Shown: positions 16,801 through 22,296 of the stretch, in pieces
Layout of the letters: the number at the start of each line of letters is the position of its first letter
Position numbering within the stretch: position 1 is the stretch's first letter
DNA from: Clostridiales bacterium
GTDB lineage: Bacteria; Bacillota; Clostridia; Christensenellales; Borkfalkiaceae
Length of the DNA: 29,218 nt
NCBI GenBank assembly: GCA_003538975.1
Contig: DPQQ01000001.1
Location: 106,421 to 135,638 of the forward strand
Direction of reading: 5' to 3'
Notes under the pieces: generated by a model
Told to the model about the DNA's origin: nothing
The model's input: only the letters and a program-made list of their open reading frames with translations
Database searches by the model: none
Program-made: the position numbers and the translations under genes

Positions 16801-18535
16801 TGCCGTCGAAAGTCTTTTTATAATCGTCGTAGCCGCCAGCCGTTACGGTGAGCTCGTCGCCCTTTTTTAACGTGAAGTCAAACGCTTTGTTTTCGTTCGG
16901 AACTATTTCGGTTCCGTTAACAAAAAGTCTTGCGTTTTCTATAACCGTTTCGCCCGATTTTATTACCGGGCTTATTTTATAGATTTTTTTGATATTGATA
17001 ACTATGTTATTTAATAGGTAGCTTATTTTTATCGACTTTTCTTCGGTCTTTTCCGCCGGATAGCCTGCCGTTATCTCTACGGCGTACCCGTCTTTAACAA
17101 AAGTTACCGTTTTTTCGCCGTGGAGTTTTTCCGATTTTGCCGTATATTCGCCGTTTATCGTTTCAAACTTAACCGCATTCTCGCCCGTCGCTCCGACCAG
17201 ATCTACCGAGATGTTCTTATCGTCGGTTATATACGCCGCAAATTCCGCTTCGTCGTCTTTTACGAGTTTGATTTTAAGGTCGTAATATCTTTCGCCGGAA
17301 AAATCAACTGTAAACAAATCGCCTTTTATTAAAGCCCCGGTCTTTTCGAAATAAATATCTTCGTCATACACTTCGATCGTATCGCCGTTTTCGGCAAGTA
17401 TTTTATAGCTGCCGTTTTTATCGGTTTTTACAATCTGCGGTTCGGTTTCGCCGTTACAGGGTATAAGTTTTATCGCCAAGCCTTCTGCTTTAAGCCCGTC
17501 CGCAGTAACCACGCCGGTAACGTACTTTTTAAGATTTACGGTAAAATCCGTATTATCTTTGTTTGCCGAAATTTCTTCTTCCGCATTGCCGTCTTTTTTG
17601 ATTAAGAGTTTGTTCTCTCCGAACAAACCTTCGACGGTGAATTTTCCGTCCGCGTCCGTCGTCGCGACTAAATTTCCGTCGGAATAAACTCCGGCGTCTT
17701 CTATAGCTTCGTTTCCGCAGTTCACAACGCCGTTTACCTTATACTTTTTACAAACTGTAACGGTCTTAATTTCGTTTTCTTCGGAAATAATCACGGGATT
17801 TTCGGAAAATCCGAATTCGTCGGATATAAGCTCTATTTCCGCACCGTATTCTGCAGAAGTAAGTTCGAGCGTTCCGTTTGCCGAAACCTGATATTCTTCG
17901 CCGTAGTAAATTGCACTAAAGTCTGCCGAAGTAAGTCCGTCCGCAAGGGTAAATCCGAGCGTAAAGGTCGAGTACGAAACGATTTCTACCCTGTCGTTTT
18001 CGCCTTTATTATAAAGCGAAGTTTTTGAGTAAAGCTTCTTTTCGCCGTCGGTCGCTTCTATTTTAACGTCGCCGACAAGCTTGCTTACGCTGAATTCACC
18101 TTTGGAATCGGTAAACGTAACAAGTTTTTTAAGATCGTCTGTGAGTTCTACTCTCACGCCAGCTATTTTTTCGGTTCCGTTCACGCACACGCCCGAAACG
18201 GTACGGTATTTTTTTCCGTTTGTACTGTCGCAAACCGCTTTTTTGCCGAAGTTATACGTTTCGTCCGGGAACCAGTATTCTTCGGACGAAAATTTTACGT
18301 TTACTTCGCCCTGAAGTCCCGTAAGTCTGTACTTGCCGTTTTTGTTGGTTGTGGTTTCGGTCTTCTCGCACGAAACGGTTACGCCTTTTACGGGAGTTCC
18401 GTCCACGAGAACGCGTCCCGCGATTTCGTATTTGTTGCTTAAAAAACATCCGCTTAGAAGAGTTGCCACGCTAAGCAAAAAAATAAACGCAAACAATGTC
18501 GCCGTTATTAATTTTTTTGTTTTTCTTTTAATCAT
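13820..18535 (-). CDS. Giant lipoprotein with about 17 transthyretin-like (carboxypeptidase regulatory) repeats
   Basis: A 1571-residue exported lipoprotein. The N-terminus has a basic start (KRKTKK), a hydrophobic core and a lipobox LSGC with the lipid-bearing cysteine at residue 30. Residues 32-1300 consist of about 17 units of 65-80 residues with the pattern of the carboxypeptidase regulatory-like / prealbumin fold: (V/K)GxV…G…VxV…TxxxGxYxLxGLxG…IxxxKxGYxF, for example VRKAITDETGAAYIKGLKGE. The last 246 residues (from 1326) differ: beta-rich, with ASFNDVSESSYTDKYG and FTINLSGMVTHVKVEEKYTV, and I do not recognise them with certainty. The protein would form a long stalk from the membrane, displaying the C-terminal domain. 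The ribosome binding site is weak (AGAG). A promoter at 18641-18669 precedes it and the MBG protein gene follows, so the pair is probably one operon. Confidence 0.85.
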   Translation of the reverse strand: MIKRKTKKLITATLFAFIFLLSVATLLSGCFLSNKYEIAGRVLVDGTPVKGVTVSCEKTETTTNKNGKYRLTGLQGEVNVKFSSEEYWFPDETYNFGKKAVCDSTNGKKYRTVSGVCVNGTEKIAGVRVELTDDLKKLVTFTDSKGEFSVSKLVGDVKIEATDGEKKLYSKTSLYNKGENDRVEIVSYSTFTLGFTLADGLTSADFSAIYYGEEYQVSANGTLELTSAEYGAEIELISDEFGFSENPVIISEENEIKTVTVCKKYKVNGVVNCGNEAIEDAGVYSDGNLVATTDADGKFTVEGLFGENKLLIKKDGNAEEEISANKDNTDFTVNLKKYVTGVVTADGLKAEGLAIKLIPCNGETEPQIVKTDKNGSYKILAENGDTIEVYDEDIYFEKTGALIKGDLFTVDFSGERYYDLKIKLVKDDEAEFAAYITDDKNISVDLVGATGENAVKFETINGEYTAKSEKLHGEKTVTFVKDGYAVEITAGYPAEKTEEKSIKISYLLNNIVINIKKIYKISPVIKSGETVIENARLFVNGTEIVPNENKAFDFTLKKGDELTVTAGGYDDYKKTFDGNAEDLSEINLIYGVKVKVLCGTKVLKNYELKVNGESYPYKTDGEYAVVSGLNGENEIEIIKDGYVLDISDSGSDCVTVNKSATINATSEYFVVIKVSVGKAAAVNAKVILFDNATGEKTEAFTGDDGTVKFENLTSEYTVITEDVDGVRFKPDYFTIEEGGRFTFADSGYLVTIRAAVGDTVLPGVKISYGGKTVTTGESGEYKISLSEETQVVIEKEGYEFDKKTLDVTSDDDGKTILLSATYTVKGKITSGETNLGGVTVTAGEKTTVTGENGEYILSGIDKMNETISFKKVGFVTEEKIVAGYTALSASLYADVKFDVRCGEDTVEDTILKTNGTEADKFYLGDEIEIVKKGYEFDSVKITEELLGTTVKVNGSYFIEGTVLSGTIAVGKAKITVNGEEKTATGETGAFTVKGLTGKSVIAVVKDGYETEDITVNVPITLKIQTTYGIKVVIASGGIPVENAEIKVGGVRKAITDETGAAYIKGLKGEAIIEPELNGYEFTGKTNITAPEDLTFTATYSASGSVLIGTDGQAVKKAKIKINGSDGGYTDDKGKFELKGLSGTTEIVFEKDGYEIEALKLTKPYAETVKAKFFVNITFDGDITNAYAIINDTEYLVTDTDLSYGPFDTAVKISFNKDGYAFEPEKIEARDYTVKTISILKAFTVKGKITTSSGIPVIGITVSGGNRTTETASDGSYVLTGLTGGAQIGAKYSFVVNGANVYEHDSAVSGTEVYVTDTDNVNFTISDEAYAWSLYEYNYLVKLGSYGDVAYKIKGTGDVTATAGVKTYGGFIKIKDNSGNILTENSNYGNVVFGIDPRVSLLSYKKASGTNVTYTQINGDKVKGANNADYSSASFNDVSESSYTDKYGAGADGILIYNIDDTTVDSISLSGSSSGTTISMNLKTTDKMFAAYKKQIKEMSNVSMESFSYVRLYFTINLSGMVTHVKVEEKYTVKTMNATSSAVLNYDYTYTGIQDLSGFKKDNSTVQKLLGR
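14636..18442 (-). repeat. Array of about 17 carboxypeptidase regulatory-like repeats
   Basis: Units start with a Tyr/aromatic plus beta strand (YTVKGKI, YFIEGTV, YGIKVVI, YSASGSV, AFTVKGKI) and most contain a KxGY(E/V)F-type turn two thirds of the way through. Several units (3, 6, 12, 16) lack the GLxG core and are degenerate. Counted by eye on the translation; boundaries are approximate. Confidence 0.7.
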
Positions 18536-18640
18536 TTTTACTCTTTTACTTTTTCTTTTTTCGGTTTCCCGCCGCCTTGGCTCGCTTCATTAAGGCTACG
18601 ACGACGATATTGAACTTTTTTATCGTTATTTTCGCTTTTT

Positions 18641-18669
18641 ATTTTATAAATAAAAGGCTATACTGTCAA
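18641..18669 (-). promoter_or_regulatory. Sigma-A promoter of the surface-protein operon
   Basis: Minus strand TTGACA (18664-18669), 17-base spacer, TAAAAT (18641-18646). Transcription would start about 100 bases before the lipoprotein gene. Confidence 0.7.
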
Positions 18670-18737
18670 GAGAACGTTAAAAAATCGACTATCCGTTTAT
18701 TCTACCGTTCTCTCAATACGAGAGAAGTGCATTCTCT
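18669..18737. promoter_or_regulatory. Cluster of TTCTCT/AGAGAA half-sites upstream of the surface-protein promoter
   Basis: AGAGAACG (18669-18676) touches the -35. Further upstream come TTCTCTC (18708-18714), GAGAGAA (18720-18726) and TTCTCT (18732-18737), alternating in orientation with starts 12 bases apart and five-base spacers. This is the arrangement of a multi-site binding element for a dimeric activator or repressor. The regulator is not identifiable. Confidence 0.5.
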
Positions 18738-19093
18738 GTTTAAGCGAATATTCCATTTGAACGGGAATTTTTTATTTATAATGCTCGATTTTGTACTAAA
18801 ATTCGGTTTTTAATTGTTATCCCCCGAACTTATGACCGATTATCAACCGTAAAACTTTAATTATGATTTTTTTAATCAAATCATCCATCATTGATATTTG
18901 TAACATTGTATAAATAAAATTTATAATTCTACCGTTGCTTTTATCAGACGCGCTTTTATTTTTCTCTGGCAATGTATCGCCGAAACTTAACCATAAATTT
19001 CTGTTTCAGACTATCTTATATTAACCTTTCCGTCTTTTTCCGTTTTTATATCGCTCTCATTACGGTTTGCTTTTATATTTTAATAATGCAAAA

Positions 19094-19121
19094 AGATCCG
19101 GCACAGAAAAGTGCAGGATCT
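19094..19121 (-). terminator. Intrinsic terminator-like hairpin with no assigned gene
   Basis: AGATCC (19094-19099) / GGATCT (19116-19121) with an inner GCAC/GTGC helix and loop AGAAAA; on the minus strand the stem ends in TTTTTG. No coding gene lies between it and tRNA-Ser, so it either ends a small RNA or backs up the tRNA terminator. Confidence 0.6.
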
Positions 19122-19130
19122 CAATCGTAG

Positions 19131-19190
19131 TCAAAAAACGATAAAACATATCCGCTTTTTAACGATGCCCCTTACGGTGGTTTTATCTTG
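19131..19190 (-). ncRNA. Candidate structured RNA downstream of tRNA-Ser
   Basis: On the minus strand GATAAAAC (19180-19187) and GTTTTATC (19140-19147) form a perfect 8-bp closing helix around 32 bases that include CCGTAAGGGGCATCG and AAAAAGCGGAT, followed at once by a T-run (GTTTTTTG) and then by the terminator at 19094-19121. I do not recognise it as a known riboswitch, SRP, 6S or tmRNA. Presence of an RNA is inferred only from this layout. Confidence 0.25.
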
Positions 19191-19230
19191 CCAAGTTCAT
19201 TCTTCGGCAGAAATACTACAATAATTTAAA

Positions 19231-19283
19231 ACAAAAAAACTTTCTGATTCAAACCCTTTGACGGGAGTTCAAATCAGAAAGTT
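19231..19283 (-). terminator. Intrinsic terminator of tRNA-Ser
   Basis: Perfect 12-bp stem AACTTTCTGATT (19238-19249) / AATCAGAAAGTT (19272-19283), with further pairing inside the loop, followed on the minus strand by GTTTTTTTG. It begins two bases after the encoded CCA. Confidence 0.85.
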
Positions 19284-19285
19284 CT

Positions 19286-19377
19286 TGGCGGAGAAAGCGG
19301 GATTTGAACCCGCGCTACGTTTAACACATACTACTCCCTTAGCAGGGGAGCCCCTTGAGCCACTTGGGTATTTCTCC
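19286..19377 (-). tRNA. tRNA-Ser (GCT anticodon)
   Basis: A class II tRNA of 92 bases including an encoded CCA. On the minus strand the acceptor stem pairs GGAGAAA (19371-19377) with TTTCTCC (19290-19296), then discriminator G and CCA (19286-19288). The anticodon arm is CTCCC-CTGCTAA-GGGAG, giving anticodon GCT (reads AGC/AGU). The long variable arm has a TATG/CGTA helix, as expected for serine tRNA, and the T arm is GCGGG-TTCAAAT-CCCGC. The gene has its own promoter at 19471-19499 and its own terminator. Confidence 0.97.
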
Positions 19378-19470
19378 AACCGGACTATATAATCGGAAAA
19401 ACTGCAATCCGATACCGTTTTACACCGATCTTTTGAATATAAAAAGCGAAAATTCGCCTATTGCTTACCT

Positions 19471-19499
19471 ATATTAGCATAAAAAAAATCGTTTGTCAA
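19471..19499 (-). promoter_or_regulatory. Strong promoter of tRNA-Ser
   Basis: Minus strand TTGACA (19494-19499), 17-base spacer, TAATAT (19471-19476) with a TGC extended -10. The leader before the mature tRNA is about 87 bases and contains a small GCGAATTTTCGC hairpin followed by T's (about 19441-19459). Confidence 0.75.
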
Positions 19500-19584
19500 T
19501 GTATAATCGCAAACTTGTTGAAATATATGACGAAAATTCGTAAAAGTCCGAAAACCGCAAGGATTTTACAAACCTTTATTACTC

Positions 19585-19920
19585 TTATTCAGTAAAAGAC
19601 GAAACCTTTTCGATAAAATAAATATCTTCAAAATCGATCACGCGTTTTACTACGGTTAGTCTTTTCATATCGTAATCTATCTTTGCGACGATCCCGGTAA
19701 GCGTAACATAGCCGTCGGTTTCGTAAAAAGTTATTTTTACCACGTCGTTATTTTTAATTTCACCGAGAACATGTCCTATGTTATCCGAATCTTCTTCCGA
19801 CAAAATTTTTCTGTCGGATGGTTCTTTGTTTTCTACTTTGATCATATCGTCAAAGCCCTTTAATGCTGAAAACGGCATAAATTGTTTAGCCCTTTCCGAA
19901 ATCTTCATCTTCTCCGCCAT
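19585..19920 (-). CDS. YolD-like protein, partner of the Y-family polymerase
   Basis: A 111-residue protein with the YolD-like motif SERAKQFMPFSALKGFDDMI near its N-terminus, followed by a beta-rich part (VVKITFYETDGYVTLTGIVA, YDMKRLTVVKRVIDFEDIYF) that resembles the Tudor/Sm-like fold of the family. In Firmicutes yolD-like genes sit next to UvrX/UmuC-like polymerases and are thought to act as UmuD-like accessory subunits; that role is inferred from context. The start overlaps the 3' end of the polymerase gene by 35 bases, so both are in one operon under the LexA-box promoter. After the stop, a weak GTAAAA/TTTTAC hairpin (19540-19569) lacks a good T-run. Confidence 0.87.
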   Translation of the reverse strand: MAEKMKISERAKQFMPFSALKGFDDMIKVENKEPSDRKILSEEDSDNIGHVLGEIKNNDVVKITFYETDGYVTLTGIVAKIDYDMKRLTVVKRVIDFEDIYFIEKVSSFTE

Positions 19921-21169
19921 TGTGTCCGCCTATTAGTTTATTCCGCTCTTTCGCGGTCGCCATCTCCTGATAATCCATCGCACGAAGAATGGAATTTTTA
20001 CCGAATTTATCCTTTATTCCGGCTATGCTCCGACGGGCGCGCGTTTCCTTAACCGTAGCCGCGTCGTCCGTAAAAAGGTCTCTGTCAGAAAAGTCCGCCC
20101 GCACGAGATTATTAAGTCCGACGCCGACCTTTCTTATCGGCTCTTTGCGTGAAACTCCCCTTTCGTAAAGCTCTCTGAAAGAAGCCTTAAGCATATTGAA
20201 AGAGTTCGTATGACTTTTGAGTTTCATCGTTGCGGAATAGGACGGAAAGCCTTTGTTCCCGTACCCGACATAGAGCGAAACCGAACCCGCAAGATAGCCT
20301 TTATCCGTTATTTCGAGACTTAAAAGATCTATCATTTCTTTAATGACGATAAACGCGCTTTCATAATCGTAATCTTTAAATAAAATCTGACTGTTCGATA
20401 ATCCCGTCGTCTTCGATTTGTAATTCTTTATATCTTTTATCGTACAAGGTTCGACGCCGTGCGCATGGTCGATAAGAAGCTCCGCATTAACCCCGAATTC
20501 TTCATACAGCCGTTCTTCCGAAAGCTGCGTTACGCCGTACAGGTCGTAAACGTCCATCTTTTCAAGTCTGTTTGCTATTCCCCTGCCGACGTTCCATATG
20601 TCCGTTATAGGTCTGTGATGCCAGATTTTCGCCTTGAATTCTTCGTCGTCCAAAAAACCTATCATGTCCGGCGCGTGCTTCGCCGTTACGTCGAGAGCGA
20701 CCTTCGCCAGGAATAAATTCGTACCGATTCCGCACGTTGCTGAGATACCTGTGTCGTCTAAAACCGACCGCATAAGCGTTTTTGCGAACATTCTCGCGGT
20801 CATCCGGTAAGTTTTAAGATAGGGCGTGATATCTAAAAAACACTCGTCTATCGAATACACGTGGATATCCGCGCTGTCGACGTATCGCAGATATATCGAA
20901 TATATTTTAGTCGAATAATCCATGTAAAGCTTCATTCTCGGCTTTGCGATGATATAATCGACGTTATCCGGGATTTCAAAAAGCCTGCAGCGGTTTTTTA
21001 TTCCGAGCCTTTTCATCGCGGGGGTAATCGCAAGGCAGATGCCGCCTCTGCCCCTGTCCTTATCGGCGACGACAAGATTTGTAGTCATCGGATCAAGCCC
21101 GCGTTCGACGCACTCGCACGAAGCGAAAAAACTTTTGAGATCTATGCAAAGATAAATTTTTCTGTCCAT
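19886..21169 (-). CDS. Y-family DNA polymerase (UvrX/UmuC-like, DinB superfamily)
   Basis: Error-prone translesion polymerase of 427 residues. Seen: LCIDLKSFFASCECVERGLD at the N-terminus with catalytic D10; VVADKDRGRGGICLAITPAM; RCRLFEIP; and the second catalytic motif YSIDECFLDIT with the Asp-Glu pair. The thumb carries DIWNVGRGIANRLEKM (helix-hairpin-helix), and the little-finger domain follows to about residue 380 with the ISATCGIGTNLFLAKVALDV palm helix before it. These features place it with Gram-positive UvrX/YqjW rather than E. coli DinB. The frame is open for 99 codons upstream, but the ATG at 21167-21169 has GGAG six bases before it and starts exactly at the family N-terminus. A LexA box at 21195-21208 lies in its promoter and a YolD-like gene follows with overlap. 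Confidence 0.93.
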   Translation of the reverse strand: MDRKIYLCIDLKSFFASCECVERGLDPMTTNLVVADKDRGRGGICLAITPAMKRLGIKNRCRLFEIPDNVDYIIAKPRMKLYMDYSTKIYSIYLRYVDSADIHVYSIDECFLDITPYLKTYRMTARMFAKTLMRSVLDDTGISATCGIGTNLFLAKVALDVTAKHAPDMIGFLDDEEFKAKIWHHRPITDIWNVGRGIANRLEKMDVYDLYGVTQLSEERLYEEFGVNAELLIDHAHGVEPCTIKDIKNYKSKTTGLSNSQILFKDYDYESAFIVIKEMIDLLSLEITDKGYLAGSVSLYVGYGNKGFPSYSATMKLKSHTNSFNMLKASFRELYERGVSRKEPIRKVGVGLNNLVRADFSDRDLFTDDAATVKETRARRSIAGIKDKFGKNSILRAMDYQEMATAKERNKLIGGHNGGEDEDFGKG

Positions 21170-21194
21170 TTTCCGCTCCGTTATACCCTTAATA

Positions 21195-21208
21195 CGAACT
21201 TTTGTTTG
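21195..21208. promoter_or_regulatory. LexA (SOS) box of the polymerase-yolD operon
   Basis: CGAAC-TTTT-GTTTG matches the Gram-positive LexA consensus CGAAC-N4-GTTCG at nine of ten fixed positions. It lies about ten bases downstream of a TATAAT (21219-21224, minus strand) and 26 bases before the polymerase start, so bound LexA would block transcription until DNA damage. Confidence 0.75.
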
Positions 21209-21218
21209 CTTTATTTTT

Positions 21219-21224
21219 ATTATA
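21219..21224 (-). promoter_or_regulatory. Probable -10 of the polymerase-yolD operon
   Basis: TATAAT on the minus strand, located just upstream of the LexA box. No good -35 is seen at 16-18 bases. The region overlaps the divergent trmO promoter (21246-21274). Confidence 0.5.
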
Positions 21225-21245
21225 TCATATTTTAAGAAAAAATAA

Positions 21246-21274
21246 TTGAATTTTAACAGAAAATTTATTATACT
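21246..21274 (+). promoter_or_regulatory. Promoter of trmO giving a leaderless mRNA
   Basis: TTGAAT (21246-21251), 17-base spacer, TATACT (21269-21274). Transcription would start about seven bases later, that is at the A of the ATG at 21281. No ribosome binding site is present upstream of this ATG. Confidence 0.6.
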
Positions 21275-21280
21275 TACGAT

Positions 21281-21991
21281 ATGAATATAAATTTTGACGA
21301 AAATAAAACCGTAATAACGAAAATCGCAACCGTGAAATCCGATTTTAAGGAAAAATTCGGCGTTCCGAGACAGAGCGGAAGAGCGCCTTCGGTTATATCC
21401 GAAATAGTTTTCGAAAAGGAATACGCCGTAAAAGAAGCGTTTTGCGGAATAGAAAACTTTTCGCACTTATGGGTTATTTTCGGGTTTTCATTAACGAAAG
21501 AAGAAGGGTTTTCACCCACGGTGAGACCGCCGAGACTCGGCGGAAACAAACGGATGGGCGTATTCGCGACAAGATCGCCTAACAGACCGAATAAAATAGG
21601 CCTTTCTTCATGCAAGCTTATCTCCGTCGACTTTTCTGACGGAGTAAAATTAAAAGTTTCGGGACTGGATCTTGTGGAAGGCACACCCGTTTACGATATT
21701 AAGCCTTATATAAAATATTCAGACTGTCACGACGACGCAATAAGCGGCTTTGCGGATGAGTTTCAACGATACAGTCTTAACGTAACCATACCGGATAACC
21801 TTAAATCTTTACTTCCCGAAGAAAAAGCGGAAGCTCTTACGGAATGTCTTGCGGACGATCCGAGACCGTCTTATCAGAGCGATCCCGAAAGAATTTATAA
21901 AATGTCGTTCGCAGACTTTACTATCGGTTTTAAGGTAAAGGAAGACGAACTTACGGTAATTTCGATTGAAAAGCTCAGGCTGAAAACATAA
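21281..21991 (+). CDS. trmO: tRNA (adenine37-N6)-methyltransferase TrmO (TsaA/YaeB family)
   Basis: TrmO adds the N6-methyl group to t6A37 of certain tRNAs using S-adenosylmethionine. The 236-residue protein has the family signatures RQSGRAPSVISEIVFEKEYA, FSHLWVIFGFS, the strongly conserved RPPRLGGNKRMGVFATRSPN followed by RPNKIGLS (residues 82-109), and GLDLVEGTPVYDIKPYIKYSD. The C-terminal part (about 185-236, with DPRPSYQSDPERIYKMSFAD) is the usual YaeB extension. Length is normal. The gene is divergent from the SOS polymerase. The start codon has no Shine-Dalgarno sequence and lies directly after a promoter, which suggests leaderless translation; later ATGs would remove conserved N-terminal residues. 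The bidirectional terminator 22033-22071 follows. Confidence 0.93.
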   Translation: MNINFDENKTVITKIATVKSDFKEKFGVPRQSGRAPSVISEIVFEKEYAVKEAFCGIENFSHLWVIFGFSLTKEEGFSPTVRPPRLGGNKRMGVFATRSPNRPNKIGLSSCKLISVDFSDGVKLKVSGLDLVEGTPVYDIKPYIKYSDCHDDAISGFADEFQRYSLNVTIPDNLKSLLPEEKAEALTECLADDPRPSYQSDPERIYKMSFADFTIGFKVKEDELTVISIEKLRLKT

Positions 21992-22032
21992 ACCGAAAAT
22001 AAAAATAAATTTATATTTCGGCTTTAATCATA

Positions 22033-22071
22033 AAAAACAAGCGGAGCGACTAACTCGTTCCGCTTGTTTTT
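22033..22071. terminator. Bidirectional terminator between trmO and the zinc-ribbon gene
   Basis: Perfect stem AAAAACAAGCGGA (22033-22045) / TCCGCTTGTTTTT (22059-22071), with A/T runs on both sides, placed between convergent genes ending at 21991 and 22101. Confidence 0.9.
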
Positions 22072-22100
22072 CAGTCCGGCAAACGCCGAGCTTATCCTTA

Positions 22101-22295
22101 TTATTCGTCCATAAAAAGAAGACAGCCGTGTTTTTTGAATTCCGAAGCCATTTCGTCAAGATGTTTTTCGGTTGTCGAAAATTCCTTTGCAAGACAAGAC
22201 TTGCACAAAAACGACGTTGCTCCCCTGTTTATGAGTTTTTTCGTGAGAGATACTTCGAGCGGAATAAGTTCCTTTCCGCATTTACGGCAGTTCAT
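22101..22295 (-). CDS. Small zinc-ribbon-like protein
   Basis: A 64-residue protein with two CxxC pairs: MNCRKCGKELIPLEVSLTKK followed by LINRGATSFLCKSCLAKEFS, then a helical EKHLDEMASEFKKHGCLLF tail. The four cysteines would bind one zinc ion. From memory, similar small proteins with the conserved LTKKLINRGA segment occur in many Clostridia without known function. The ATG at 22293-22295 lies one base after the stop of the alpha-galactosidase gene and has no clear ribosome binding site of its own, so it is probably read by translational coupling. A TTG five codons upstream would also be in frame but overlaps the neighbour. Confidence 0.78.
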   Translation of the reverse strand: MNCRKCGKELIPLEVSLTKKLINRGATSFLCKSCLAKEFSTTEKHLDEMASEFKKHGCLLFMDE

Positions 22296-22296
22296 T

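Larger units (their letters stand above)
18536..19285. other. Long non-coding stretch between the lipoprotein gene and tRNA-Ser
   Basis: From left to right on the plus strand: lipoprotein leader (18536-18634), promoter and half-site cluster (18641-18737), AT-rich DNA without recognisable content (18738-19090), a terminator-like hairpin (19094-19121), a possible structured RNA (19131-19190), and the tRNA terminator (19231-19283). Open frames in this stretch are short and lack ribosome binding sites. Confidence 0.6.

Noticed and set aside
19094..19230. 6S RNA, SRP RNA, tmRNA or RNase P RNA near tRNA-Ser.
   Set aside because: None of the hallmark sequences of these RNAs is visible, and the interval is too short for tmRNA, 6S or RNase P. 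Kept only as an unassigned candidate.
19540..19569. Terminator after the YolD-like gene.
   Set aside because: GTAAAA/TTTTAC arms can pair, but the stem has a bulge and no T-run follows on the minus strand.
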